Below, one piece after another: positions 1-8,029 of a stretch of 64,000 bases of DNA. Each line of letters begins with the position of its first letter. The stretch's first letter is position 1. This DNA comes from Stutzerimonas stutzeri (GTDB taxonomy: Bacteria; Pseudomonadota; Gammaproteobacteria; Pseudomonadales; Pseudomonadaceae). The notes beneath the pieces are model-generated. The model was not told where the DNA came from. It made no database searches and was given only the letters and a program-made list of their open reading frames with translations. The position numbers and the translations under genes were made by a program. The stretch lies in the NCBI RefSeq assembly GCF_000590475.1, contig NZ_CP007441.1, positions 3,664,660 to 3,728,659 of the forward strand, written 5' to 3'.

Positions 1-1
1 G

Positions 2-262
2 GGATTCTTTGCAGCCGGCCTCGCGGCGCTTCTCTGCATACTGGCCGGACTGGGGGTATTGTTAGCTGACGGCCGCTACCCGATGCCGCCCTGGCTGGAC
101 GACTTCGCCGGCTATATCTGGCTGGTGATGTTTCCCGAGGCGTTCATCAACGGAACCGTCGTGAGCGCACTGGTTGTGTTCTATCCAGACTGGATGGAAA
201 CCTTCAACCGCAGCCGCTACCTACAAGCCCCCTGGAAAGACGACAGCGACAAGCAGGCTTGA
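2..262 (+). CDS. energy-coupling factor (CbiM-like) ABC transporter permease, 3' end
   Basis: The gene is cut by the left window edge and 86 C-terminal residues are visible. A hydrophobic helix rich in Gly, Ala and Leu is followed by a short polar stretch (DGRYPMPPW), then a second helix containing FPEAFINGTVVSALVVFYP, and a polar end (SRYLQAPWKDD). The FPEAF-NG-VVSALVVF pattern followed by an RYL tail recalls the CbiM/ECF S-component family, integral membrane proteins for cobalt, nickel or vitamin uptake. The gene lies convergent to yacG. The family call is by resemblance of the last two helices only; the substrate cannot be judged. Confidence 0.55.
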   Translation, partial: GFFAAGLAALLCILAGLGVLLADGRYPMPPWLDDFAGYIWLVMFPEAFINGTVVSALVVFYPDWMETFNRSRYLQAPWKDDSDKQA

Positions 263-313
263 GCTGCCTTGCGATCCAGCCAACATGGCTACGCTCACCG
301 CTCGGCCCCTGAC

Positions 314-511
314 TCAATGCTGACGCGGTGGTTTATCTTCGGAGAACAGATCATCTTCGAGTTCGTTGCCCGGAATCGCATGTTCTTCCGAAGCCCAGGC
401 GCCAAGATCGATCAACTTGCAACGTTCCGAACAGAACGGCCGATTCGGACTCCTAACGCTCCACTCGACCGGTGCGCCACAGGTAGGGCATTCAACAACC
501 GTACTACTCAT
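314..511 (-). CDS. yacG: DNA gyrase inhibitor YacG (zinc-ribbon protein)
   Basis: This 65-residue protein has the YacG zinc site: CPTCG near residue 9 and CSERC near residue 28 provide four cysteines. An acidic C-terminal tail (ELEDDLFSED) follows. YacG in E. coli binds GyrB and protects against gyrase poisons. The ATG overlaps the coaE stop in an ATGA junction (bases 508-511), so translation is probably coupled to coaE. The order pilD-coaE-yacG is typical of Pseudomonas. Length and motifs are normal. Confidence 0.93.
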   Translation of the reverse strand: MSSTVVECPTCGAPVEWSVRSPNRPFCSERCKLIDLGAWASEEHAIPGNELEDDLFSEDKPPRQH

Positions 512-1116
512 TCCTGACCTCCTCGTAGCGTCAGATAGAAATTATGCAAACGCTCCACTTCACTTTCCAGCCATGCCAGATCGCGGTCATTGACCAGGAC
601 ATCATCGGCATGACGCAAGCGCTCCTCGCGGCCGGCTTGAGCGTTAAGAATGGACCGAATTTGCGCTTCGCTGGATTGATCACGCCGGACGGCACGCTCC
701 AACTGCAATGCTTCAGGCACGTCGACTACCAGCACACGATCGACCTGACGATACTGGCCGGACTCCACCAGTAGCGGCGACACCATGATGGCGTAAGGAG
801 ATGTCGCCCGAGCGAGATGCTCAGCGACTTCCTGACGAATCAGCGGATGCAGTAGCGCCTCGAGCCACTTGCGTTGTTCCGGGTCGCGGAACACCAGCTC
901 ACGCAGCACTGCCCGGTCCAGGCTGCCATCAGCGGCCAGAACGGTCTCGCCAAAACGTCCGGCGATCTCCCTCAGCGCAGGTCTGCCTGGCTCAACGACC
1001 CAGCGCGCAGCATGATCGGCGTCGACCCAATGCACCCCGAACCTGCCGAACTCTTCAACCACCGCGCTCTTGCCGCTGCCGATGCCGCCCGTCAAACCAA
1101 GCACCCATGGCTTCAT
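508..1116 (-). CDS. coaE: dephospho-CoA kinase
   Basis: CoaE phosphorylates the 3' hydroxyl of dephospho-CoA ribose, the last step of coenzyme A synthesis, in the cytosol. The 202-residue product starts MKPWVLGLTGGIGSGKSAVV and so carries the P-loop GGIGSGKS at about residues 10-17. The motif VDADHAARWVVEPG follows, as expected for the CoA-binding part. The open frame extends 36 codons upstream, but that part does not resemble CoaE and this ATG gives the usual family length. No strong ribosome binding site is visible. The stop overlaps the yacG start by four bases. pilD lies 420 bases upstream. Confidence 0.93.
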   Translation of the reverse strand: MKPWVLGLTGGIGSGKSAVVEEFGRFGVHWVDADHAARWVVEPGRPALREIAGRFGETVLAADGSLDRAVLRELVFRDPEQRKWLEALLHPLIRQEVAEHLARATSPYAIMVSPLLVESGQYRQVDRVLVVDVPEALQLERAVRRDQSSEAQIRSILNAQAGREERLRHADDVLVNDRDLAWLESEVERLHNFYLTLRGGQE

Positions 1117-1536
1117 CACGAATTGTCCAGACCCGAAAAACGACGCGCAGTAGTAACGCCTGAAAGGCAAGGATGCAAGAGGCGACGCCATGCGCGGCCC
1201 AATCAGCGAGCTGATTGGACCCACCCGTGGAGCGAGCTATCGACTTCAAGCAGGCAGTAGACAGGCACGGCGCAAGACACCGCGATCGGCTCCTACAAGG
1301 GCGCGGTAATCAAAGGCAAGCCTTGGCATTTGCGTTGACCGCTCCCTACGCTCCACGGGGAAACACAGCCCTTAGACGTGCTACGCCCGTCCTCCCTACA
1401 AGCAGGCAAACACTCCCAGAAGGCATTTCCCACGCTGGAGCATATGACTAGACGGAATCTTCAGTTTTGATCACGCCATGCTTAGCATGGAGCGCAGCCT
1501 CTCGACGCCTCTTCCACTAGGCGGGGCGCTCAAGTT
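1117..1536. other. pilD-coaE intergenic region with decayed palindromic repeats
   Basis: No gene is supported in these 420 bases. The region holds inverted sequence: GCTCCACGGGGAAA at 1350-1363 faces TTTCCCACGCTGGAGC at 1426-1441, two diverged inverted copies of one motif. A perfect 6 bp stem CCATGC/GCATGG with loop TTA lies at 1476-1490, just downstream of the pilD stop. These look like remnants of intergenic palindromic repeats of a kind common in pseudomonads. The REP motif found near 6100-7800 is not present here. Confidence 0.5.
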
Positions 1537-2403
1537 TCAGAACTGGGCGAATTGAAGATAGCTTGAGGTGATCCGGTCACCCCACAGCAGCGCGATCCAA
1601 CCAGCGATCGCCAGATACGGCCCAAAAGGAATGGCGGTGCCGCTATCGGCCTTCTGCACACGCAGCATGATCGTACCCAACACCGCGCCCACTACAGATG
1701 ACAGCAGGATGGTCAGCGGCAAAACCTGCCAGCCGCCCCAAGCTCCTAGCATCGCCAGCAACTTGAAATCGCCGTAACCCATGCCCTCTTTGCCAGTCAC
1801 CAGCTTGAACAGCCAGTACACCAACCAAAGACTGAGATAGCCGGCAATCGCCCCCCAAAGCGCGTCAGGCAACGTAGCAAACAGCCCGAACTGATTGACG
1901 ATCAACCCCAGCCAAAGCAGCGGCAGCACGATGGAGTCGGGCAACAGCTGATGATCGACATCAATCATGCTCATCGCCAGCAACCCCCAGGTCAGAAGCA
2001 ACATCGCACCAGCCTGCCAGGAAAAACCGAAATGACAGGCGACGTAGGCGGACAACAGCCCGCAGAGCAGTTCGATCAACGGGTAGCGCTTAGCGATCGG
2101 CGCGCGGCAAGAAGAACACTTGCCGCGCAACGCCAGCCAGCTCGCCAACGGGATGTTCTCCCACGGGCGTATCTCGTGATCGCAATGCGGGCAATGGGAA
2201 TTTGGAAGGATCAGATTAAATGTCGCAGCTGGCTCGGCAGGCAGTTCCAGAAACTCTCGAGCCTGAGCGCGCCAATCGCGCTGCATCATGATCGGCAGGC
2301 GATGGATTACGACGTTGAGAAAACTGCCAACCAATAGGCCGAGCACCAACGTGCATAAAACAAAGGCCAGCGTATTGCTGGCCAGAAAAGTCACCACATC
2401 CAT
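1537..2403 (-). CDS. pilD: type IV prepilin peptidase / N-methyltransferase
   Basis: PilD cleaves the leader of type IV prepilins and type II secretion pseudopilins on the cytoplasmic face and N-methylates the new first residue. The 288-residue protein has an N-terminal helix, then a cytosolic domain with two CxxC pairs (CPHC near 71-74 and CSSC near 96-99). About six more membrane helices follow. The catalytic aspartates are visible in MIDVD (about 148) and GYGDF (about 212). It lies two bases downstream of pilC and forms the pilB-pilC-pilD operon. Its natural substrate PilA is encoded divergently at 5557. Length and motifs are standard. Confidence 0.97.
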   Translation of the reverse strand: MDVVTFLASNTLAFVLCTLVLGLLVGSFLNVVIHRLPIMMQRDWRAQAREFLELPAEPAATFNLILPNSHCPHCDHEIRPWENIPLASWLALRGKCSSCRAPIAKRYPLIELLCGLLSAYVACHFGFSWQAGAMLLLTWGLLAMSMIDVDHQLLPDSIVLPLLWLGLIVNQFGLFATLPDALWGAIAGYLSLWLVYWLFKLVTGKEGMGYGDFKLLAMLGAWGGWQVLPLTILLSSVVGAVLGTIMLRVQKADSGTAIPFGPYLAIAGWIALLWGDRITSSYLQFAQF

Positions 2404-2405
2404 TC

Positions 2406-3623
2406 TTAAACCACAGCTCCCAACTGGAAGATCGGCAGGTACATGGCGATGATCAAGCCGCCAACCAGCACACCAAGAACCGCCATGATCATCGGCTCCA
2501 TCAACGCTGTCAGCCCATCGACCATGTTGTCCACTTCGTCTTCATAGAAGGTCGCAACCTTGGCCAGCATTTCATCCAGCGAGCCGGACTCTTCGCCAAT
2601 AGCGGTCATCTGGATCGCCATGCTCGGGAATGTGCCAGTGGTGCGCATGGAGAAGTTCAGCTGCATACCGCTGGACACATCACTCTTGACCTTCATCGTC
2701 GCGTTGCGGAACACCACATTGCCAGTAGCTCCGGCGACCGAATCCAACGCATCGACTAGAGGCACACCCGCCGCGAAGGTGGTCGCCAGGGTCCGCGCGA
2801 AGCGCGCCACCGCTGACTTGTAGAGGATGTCACCCACGATCGGCATTTTGAGAAGGAATCGGTCAAACCAGTTACGAAAACCCTCGGACTTGCCGTGGGC
2901 CGTCTTGAAGGCGTAAGCAGCGCCAACCATGGCAAGCAACACCAGATGCCACCACGCCTGCAGCGCTTCGGATATGCCAATTACAAACAATGTAAACGCA
3001 GGGAGTTCCGCACCAAAGTTGGCGAACACGTCCTGAAACTGTGGGACCACCTTGATCAACAGAATGGCCGACACGATGATCGCAACCAGCACCACCGCGA
3101 TGGGGTAATTCATGGCTTTCTTGATCTTGGCCTTCAGCGCCTCGGTCTTTTCCTTGTAGGTCGCGACGCGATCCAACAAGGTTTCCAGAGAGCCGGACTG
3201 CTCGCCCGAATCAACCAGGTTGCAATAGAGATCATCGAAGTATTGAGGTTTCTTACGCAGCGCCGTCGCGAAGCTGTTACCCGCGGCAACCTCCTGCTTG
3301 AGGTCGTCGACCAGCTTGCGCATGTTCGGGTTATCGAAACCCTCACCAATGATGTCGAACGACTGCAGCAGCGGAACGCCGGCTTTCATCATGGTTGCCA
3401 TCTGCCGTGTAAACAGGGCGATGTCCATGGGCTTGATCTTTTTGCCGGCGCTGAACAGCGACACCGACTTCTTGCGCACCTTCTGCGGATTGACGCCCTG
3501 TTTGCGCAACTGCGCCTTGACCAGTGCGGGGCTTACGCCGCTCAGCTCGCCTTTTATCTTTGCGCCCTGTCTGTTCGTCCCTTCCCAGGTGAAGACACTG
3601 GTTTTTACCGCTTTCTGCGCCAT
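2406..3623 (-). CDS. pilC: type IV pilus inner-membrane platform protein
   Basis: PilC is the polytopic platform that couples the cytosolic PilB and PilT ATPases to pilin insertion. The 405-residue product shows the duplicated GspF/PilC architecture. Two homologous cytoplasmic helical domains both begin with a FTRQMATMM or FARTLATTF type segment, followed by GVPLLQSFD or GVPLVDALD. Hydrophobic hairpins are near residues 175-200 and 220-240, with a last one at the C-terminus. It starts one base downstream of the pilB stop and ends two bases before pilD, so the three genes are co-transcribed. Confidence 0.96.
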   Translation of the reverse strand: MAQKAVKTSVFTWEGTNRQGAKIKGELSGVSPALVKAQLRKQGVNPQKVRKKSVSLFSAGKKIKPMDIALFTRQMATMMKAGVPLLQSFDIIGEGFDNPNMRKLVDDLKQEVAAGNSFATALRKKPQYFDDLYCNLVDSGEQSGSLETLLDRVATYKEKTEALKAKIKKAMNYPIAVVLVAIIVSAILLIKVVPQFQDVFANFGAELPAFTLFVIGISEALQAWWHLVLLAMVGAAYAFKTAHGKSEGFRNWFDRFLLKMPIVGDILYKSAVARFARTLATTFAAGVPLVDALDSVAGATGNVVFRNATMKVKSDVSSGMQLNFSMRTTGTFPSMAIQMTAIGEESGSLDEMLAKVATFYEDEVDNMVDGLTALMEPMIMAVLGVLVGGLIIAMYLPIFQLGAVV

Positions 3624-3624
3624 G

Positions 3625-5331
3625 TTAGTCCTTGGTCACCCGGTTGACTTCTTCCAGGCTGGTCACGCCCTGCATGGCTTTTACAAGAGCCGATGTACGC
3701 AGATCGTTGAAGCCGTCTTTACGCATCTGGGTGGAAATGTCGATGGAGTTGCCGTCCTCCATGATAATCCTGGCCAGGGCCGGCGTGTTTTTAACCACTT
3801 CATAAATACCGACACGGCCTTTGTATCCGCCCTTGCAGTTTTCGCAGCCCACCGGGCCGTAAACTTTGAAGGTGCCGATCTTATCGGCAGGGAAGCCCTC
3901 TTCCATTAATGCCTCGCGCGGCAACTCCACTTCTTTCTTGCAGCTACCGCAGAGCTTGCGCGCAAGGCGCTGGGCGATAATCAGGTTTACCGAGGTGGCG
4001 ATGTTGAAAGCCGCAACGCCCATGTTCCGAAGTCGCGTCAGCGTTTCCGCGGCGCTGTTGGTGTGTAAGGTAGACATCACCATATGACCCGTCTGAGCCG
4101 CCTTGATGGCGATTTCGGCGGTTTCCAGGTCACGAATCTCACCCACCATGATGATGTCCGGGTCCTGGCGCAGGAATGCACGTAGCGCCTGAGAGAAGTC
4201 CATGCCTTGGCGAGGGTTGACGTTGACCTGGTTGATGCCCTCCAGGTTGATTTCCACTGGGTCTTCAGCAGTGGAGATATTCACGTCTACCGTGTTGAGA
4301 ATATTCAAGCCGGTGTAAAGCGAAACGGTCTTTCCCGATCCGGTCGGCCCGGTTACCAGAATCATGCCCTGTGGTTGCTTGAGGGCATTCATGTACAGCT
4401 CTTTCTGATCCTCTTCGTAACCCAGCGCATCGATGCCCATCTGGGCACTGGACGGATCGAGAATCCGCATCACGATCTTTTCGCCCCACAAGGTCGGCAG
4501 CGTGTTCACGCGGAAGTCGATGGCCTTGGTCTTGGACAGCTTCATCTTGATCCGGCCGTCCTGCGGCTTGCGCCGCTCGGATATATCGAGGCCGGCCATG
4601 ACTTTTAGACGTGCAGAGATACGGGGCGCAAGCTGGATCGGAGGCCGCGCGACTTCATGCAGGATGCCATCCGTACGCAGCCGTACGCGAAATGCTTTTT
4701 CGTAAGGCTCGAAGTGCAGGTCGGAGGATCCGCCACGAATGGCATCGAGCAGCATCTTGTTGACGAAGCGAACCACCGGCGCGTCGTCGGCGGCCTCGCC
4801 TGCACCATCATTCGCTGAATCATCATCCGATACGGTTTGAACGTCGACCCCGTCCAGGTCCACGTCACCGAGATCCTCCAGGCCGGAGGTCGCGCTTTCA
4901 AAAAACTTGTCGAGGGCCAACCCGAGCTTGTCGTCCTCGACCAGGATCGCCTCGGTCGTCAGCCCGGTGCTGAACTGGATATCCGTGACAGCCTGCTGAT
5001 TGGTCGGATCCGACACGGCTACAAACAGCTTGTGGCCACGTTTTATCAGCGGCAATACACGGTGCTGACGCGCCAATTTTTCAGACACAACGTCCTTTAA
5101 TTGGCTTTCCTTATCCAGCGCGTTGAGGTCCATGTATGCAACCCCAAACTGCTCAGCCGCCAGCTCAGCCACCGCCCGGCCATTGGCGAGTTTGTTCTGC
5201 ACAACATAGGTCACAAGTGACAGCTTGTTACGCACCGCCTGCTGTTGCGCTTGCTGTGCAGTCTTGTCGTCGAGCAGGCCGGTTAGCACCATCTGCTTGG
5301 CCAGGCCGGAAAGGGCAACGTTGTCGGTCAT
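3625..5331 (-). CDS. pilB: type IV pilus assembly ATPase
   Basis: PilB is the hexameric GspE-family ATPase that drives pilus extension. The 568-residue protein has an N-terminal MshEN/GspE domain, a linker rich in acidic residues near 155-175, Walker A GPTGSGKT at about 328-335, an Asp box, and a Walker B region DPDIIMVGEIRD near 395. A four-cysteine zinc site (CGSC and CENC) lies near the C-terminus. The ATG at 5331 is preferred because the product then starts MTDNVALSGL, like its homologues; a GTG two codons upstream is the alternative. It is divergent from pilA. Confidence 0.95.
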   Translation of the reverse strand: MTDNVALSGLAKQMVLTGLLDDKTAQQAQQQAVRNKLSLVTYVVQNKLANGRAVAELAAEQFGVAYMDLNALDKESQLKDVVSEKLARQHRVLPLIKRGHKLFVAVSDPTNQQAVTDIQFSTGLTTEAILVEDDKLGLALDKFFESATSGLEDLGDVDLDGVDVQTVSDDDSANDGAGEAADDAPVVRFVNKMLLDAIRGGSSDLHFEPYEKAFRVRLRTDGILHEVARPPIQLAPRISARLKVMAGLDISERRKPQDGRIKMKLSKTKAIDFRVNTLPTLWGEKIVMRILDPSSAQMGIDALGYEEDQKELYMNALKQPQGMILVTGPTGSGKTVSLYTGLNILNTVDVNISTAEDPVEINLEGINQVNVNPRQGMDFSQALRAFLRQDPDIIMVGEIRDLETAEIAIKAAQTGHMVMSTLHTNSAAETLTRLRNMGVAAFNIATSVNLIIAQRLARKLCGSCKKEVELPREALMEEGFPADKIGTFKVYGPVGCENCKGGYKGRVGIYEVVKNTPALARIIMEDGNSIDISTQMRKDGFNDLRTSALVKAMQGVTSLEEVNRVTKD

Positions 5332-5494
5332 GGGCACGGTTCTTCTGGATTAATGCCGCCTTATAACGCAGATAGCCAGGCGTGCCAAACGGCGTCATCG
5401 CAGGTGACGAAATTTGTCAGAAGCGTCCGAATCCAGACAGCGTGCACGGTTCACATTGCTTCGTAGAGCCGCGCAAATCGTAGGCTAACAAAGT

Positions 5495-5510
5495 TGGCAC
5501 GCCGGCTGCA
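5495..5510 (+). promoter_or_regulatory. sigma-54 (RpoN) promoter of pilA
   Basis: The bases TGGCACG-CCGG-CTGCA match the -24/-12 consensus TGGCACG-N4-TTGCA with one mismatch and exact spacing. The pilin gene starts 46 bases further on. In Pseudomonas, pilA is known to be transcribed by RpoN with the PilS/PilR two-component system. rpoN itself lies at 26130 in this window. Confidence 0.85.
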
Positions 5511-5556
5511 GAGAGGAGAGCAGGCTCAACTGCCTGAACATTTCAAGGAGAAACAC

Positions 5557-6024
5557 ATGAAAGCTCAGATGCAAAAAGGTTTTACCCTGATTGAACTGAT
5601 GATCGTCGTGGCGATCATTGGTATTTTGGCTGCGGTGGCTCTGCCGGCGTACCAGGATTACACGGTACGGGCGAAAGTCTCCGAAGGCATGATCGCTGCA
5701 AGCGCACTCAAAATCGGCGTCACCGATGTGTTTGCTGATAACGGCATCGCAGGCGTTGCAGCTTACTCTACGGAAATTGCGGCAGATCAAGATAATCTGA
5801 CTACCGACTTGATATCTGCTGTAGCAGTTAGCGCCACTACCGGCGCTATTTCGATCACTATGGCTGGGATACCGCAGCTTGGTACCAACAACGTATTGGC
5901 ATTCGTTCCCGAGATCAACGACGCTGCAATTGCCAACGACAATTCTACCGGTTCGATCACTTGGGATTGCTCGTCTGCTACTACTACAATTGATAGCAAA
6001 TTCCTCCCAGCGAACTGCCGCTGA
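5557..6024 (+). CDS. pilA: type IV major pilin precursor
   Basis: The 155-residue product has a short basic leader (MKAQMQKG) and the prepilin cleavage site before FTLIELMIVVAIIGILAA, with the required Glu5 of mature pilin. The hydrophobic alpha-1 helix follows, then a Gly/Ala/Thr-rich globular domain. Two cysteines near the C-terminus (in WDCSS and ANCR) can form the usual disulfide loop. The start is fixed by AAGGAG six bases upstream; the open frame extends 21 codons further but lacks sense there. No pilin accessory or glycosyltransferase gene follows: a terminator and REP repeats come next. PilB, PilC and PilD are encoded divergently. Confidence 0.95.
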   Translation: MKAQMQKGFTLIELMIVVAIIGILAAVALPAYQDYTVRAKVSEGMIAASALKIGVTDVFADNGIAGVAAYSTEIAADQDNLTTDLISAVAVSATTGAISITMAGIPQLGTNNVLAFVPEINDAAIANDNSTGSITWDCSSATTTIDSKFLPANCR

Positions 6025-6087
6025 AAGTTATAGCCACAAAGGGCGTATGAATCCCGCTCGGTTACACATGGCTTGACCCGCACCCTT

Positions 6088-6115
6088 ACCCCCGCCTTCA
6101 ACAGTGGGGGTTTTA
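6088..6115 (+). terminator. rho-independent terminator of pilA
   Basis: The arms ACCCCCGC and GTGGGGGT form an 8 bp stem with one G-U pair and an eight-base loop, followed by TTTTAT. It lies 64 bases after the pilA stop. Confidence 0.75.
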
Positions 6116-6143
6116 TGGGTACCGCGGCATGGCGGATCAACCC

Positions 6144-6264
6144 GGTAAGGCGGATCAATTCGTAGGATGGATTAGCGAAGCGTAATCCGTCGTTCACCGC
6201 GAATCTGCTGTATCCGCCGTTGCAAACTAAACGCCTCGCCTTCGTGCGGGGCGTTTTGCTGTTT
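6144..6264 (+). repeat. direct repeat copy 1 (REP plus terminator-like hairpin)
   Basis: About 120 bases, nearly identical to 6367-6485 (offset 223, a few substitutions and one deleted base). It contains REP copy A1 (GTAG at 6162-6165, palindrome GGATTAGCGAAGCGTAATCC at 6169-6188) and a hairpin AACGCCTCGC/GCGGGGCGTT at 6230-6255 followed by TT. The hairpin resembles an intrinsic terminator. Confidence 0.85.
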
Positions 6265-6303
6265 GGGGGCCGTGATACAGTTTTTTGCGGCGCACCCCGA
6301 ACG

Positions 6304-6339
6304 CCGGATTACGCCTTCGGCTAATCCAACCTACGTTGG
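6304..6339 (-). repeat. REP copy B1 (inverted orientation)
   Basis: The palindrome GGATTACGCCTTCGGCTAATCC at 6306-6327 is followed by CTAC, the complement of the GTAG foot. It is oriented opposite to A1 and pairs with it as a REPIN-like doublet. Confidence 0.88.
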
Positions 6340-6366
6340 CTGGGGCGTCGCGGATCGTCGGACCGC

Positions 6367-6485
6367 GGTAAGGCGGATCAATTCGTAGGATGGATTAGCG
6401 AAGCGTAATCCGTCGTTCACCGCGAACCTACTGTATCCGCCGTTGCAAACAAACGCCTCGCCTTCGTGCGGGGCGTTCTGCTGTT
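6367..6485 (+). repeat. direct repeat copy 2 (REP plus terminator-like hairpin)
   Basis: Second copy of the segment at 6144-6264. It contains REP copy A2 (6384-6426; palindrome at 6392-6411) and a second AACGCC...GGCGTT hairpin at 6452-6477. The T-run is interrupted here (GTTCTG), so termination would be weaker. Confidence 0.85.
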
Positions 6486-6488
6486 CGG

Positions 6489-6663
6489 ACCGACGTACGG
6501 CGGATCGCTTTCCGTAAGATTGAATTGCCAAAGGCGCTTCCGTCGTAATCGCGAACCCGCTGCATTCATCGCACAACACCGCAACCGCACCCACCCTCTC
6601 GACCGTCGGATTACGCCTTCGGCTAATCCAACCTACGTTGACTGGGCGGCGCGGATCGTCGGA
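6489..6663 (+). repeat. REPIN unit 1 (about 175 bp)
   Basis: First of three tandem-like units. It begins CGACGTACGGCGGATC, holds a diverged A-type REP at 6513-6556 (GTAA instead of GTAG, then TGAATTGCCAAAGGCGCTTC), a spacer CAACACCGCAACCGCACCC, and REP copy B2 at 6605-6640 (palindrome 6608-6629). It ends GCGCGGATCGTCGGA. Confidence 0.85.
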
Positions 6664-6688
6664 CCGAGGCACGGCGGATCACCGTCGT

Positions 6689-6862
6689 ACCGCGGTACGG
6701 CGGATCACTTCGTAGGATGGAATCGCCAAAGGCGCTTCCGTCGTTTACCGCGAACCAACTCCATCCTTGCCCCAACACCGCAACCGCACCCACCCTCTCA
6801 AATGTCGGATTACGCCTTCGGCTAATCCAACCTACGTTGGCTGCGCGTCGCGGATCGTCGGA
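6689..6862 (+). repeat. REPIN unit 2 (about 174 bp)
   Basis: Second unit, opening ACCGCGGTACGGCGGATCAC. The A-type REP is at 6711-6754 (CGTAGGATGGAATCGCC) and B3 at 6804-6840 (palindrome 6807-6828), with the same conserved spacer as unit 1 between them. Confidence 0.87.
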
Positions 6863-6928
6863 CCGCGGCACGGCGGTTCACCTTCGTACCTCGGTACCCG
6901 GCATGGTGGATCGTGTTTCGTACCATGA

Positions 6929-7103
6929 ACCGCGGTACGGCGGATCACCGTCGTAGTATGGAATCGCCAAAGGCGCTTCCGTCGTTTACCGCGAATCGGC
7001 TGCATCCATCGCCCAACACCGCAACCGCACCCACCCTCTCGAACGTCGGATTACGCCTTCGGCTAATCCAACCTACGTTGGCTTGGCGTCGCGGATCGTC
7101 GGA
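6929..7103 (+). repeat. REPIN unit 3 (about 175 bp)
   Basis: Third unit with the same opening and closing sequences. The A-type REP is at 6952-6995 (CGTAGTATGGAATCGCC) and B4 at 7045-7081 (palindrome 7048-7069). A degenerate further A-type copy follows at 7111-7155, directly before the transposase gene. Confidence 0.87.
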
Positions 7104-7221
7104 TCACTTTCTCCAAATGGAATTACCGAAAAGGCTTCCGCCGTTTACCGCGAATCGGGGCACATCGCCGGCAAATGATCCGGCTTACACTGCGGGTTCG
7201 TAAAATGTTGGAGAGGCAAGG

Positions 7222-7740
7222 ATGCCTAACTATCGTCGCGCCCTCGTGCCGGGGGCGAGTTGGTTTTTTACCGTTAATCTTCTTGAACGCCACGGCAATG
7301 ATCTGCTGGTGCGGCATGTTGATGTACTGCGCGCTTCCGTCCGGCGTGTACATCGGCTCCATCCTTTTACCATCGACGCCTGGGTGGTGCTGCCCGAGCA
7401 TATGCATTGTGTCTGGACGCTACCGCCGGATGATGCGGACTATCCGCTGCGCTGGCGATTGATCAAGACGTTCTTTTGCCGTGCTTTACCTCCGGACGAA
7501 TATCGTTCGGCTGTACGCCTGCATCGGGGCGAGCGTGGCATTTGGCAGCGTCGTTATTGGGAACATCTAATCCGCGACGAAACCGATTTCCGGCGCCATG
7601 TCGACTATGTGTATGTAAACCCGCTCAAGCATGGTCTGGTTCGCCGTGTAGGGGATTGGCCCTACTCGAGCTTTCATCGTGACGTACGTGCCGGACTGTA
7701 TCCTGCCGACTGGGCGGGTGACCCTAAGCTTCTGGTGTAA
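7222..7740 (+). CDS. REP-associated tyrosine transposase (RAYT, Y1/HUH family)
   Basis: The 172-residue protein belongs to the IS200-like Y1 transposases that act on REP sequences. The HUH metal site is HMH at residues 60-62 within VLPEHMHCVW. The candidate catalytic tyrosine is Tyr130 in DYVYVNPLKHGLV, the conserved YxxxNP-K-G motif. The WQRRYWEHLIRDE segment before it is also typical. GAGAGGCAAGG precedes the ATG. REP repeats with a GTAG foot flank the gene on both sides, as expected for a RAYT that nicks single-stranded REP DNA. No frameshift or missing catalytic residue is seen, so it is probably active or was until recently. It is a single-copy domesticated gene type, not an insertion sequence with defined ends. 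Confidence 0.93.
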   Translation: MPNYRRALVPGASWFFTVNLLERHGNDLLVRHVDVLRASVRRVHRLHPFTIDAWVVLPEHMHCVWTLPPDDADYPLRWRLIKTFFCRALPPDEYRSAVRLHRGERGIWQRRYWEHLIRDETDFRRHVDYVYVNPLKHGLVRRVGDWPYSSFHRDVRAGLYPADWAGDPKLLV

Positions 7741-7765
7741 GAGGCCGAGCGTGCGCCCCGTAATT

Positions 7766-7945
7766 CGTAATATGGAATTGCCACAAACCGAACGTCGGAT
7801 TACGCCTTCGGCTAATCCAACCTACATCGTTGGAGCATCGCGAATCCGGAGGCGCTTCCATCATTCACCGCGAATCAGCTGCGCCCAACGCACATCACTA
7901 CCGTACTCATCCAGTCTAATTACGCCTTTGGCTATTACAACCTGG
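7766..7945 (+). repeat. REP copies downstream of the RAYT gene
   Basis: A degenerate A-type copy (CGTAATATGGAATTGCC, from 7766) runs almost directly into REP copy B5 (7794-7831; palindrome 7797-7818, CTAC at 7822-7825). A decayed B-type copy follows at 7914-7945 (TCTAATTACGCCTTTGGC). The RAYT gene is thus bracketed by REPs. No other gene is seen in 7741-8029. Confidence 0.8.
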
Positions 7946-8029
7946 CCCTTCTGCATATCGCTGGGCTAGCATCGGCCCCTCCTTGCCTTGAGACACACGC
8001 AGGCGAGACCGACTTTTTTAGGAGGAACC

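Noticed and set aside
6120..7190. CRISPR array
   Set aside because: The repeats are palindromes in alternating orientation, copies diverge and spacers are themselves conserved. No cas genes are near.
6025..7221. A tRNA gene next to pilA, as in P. aeruginosa
   Set aside because: No T-arm consensus or cloverleaf could be found; the hairpins are terminator-like or REPs.
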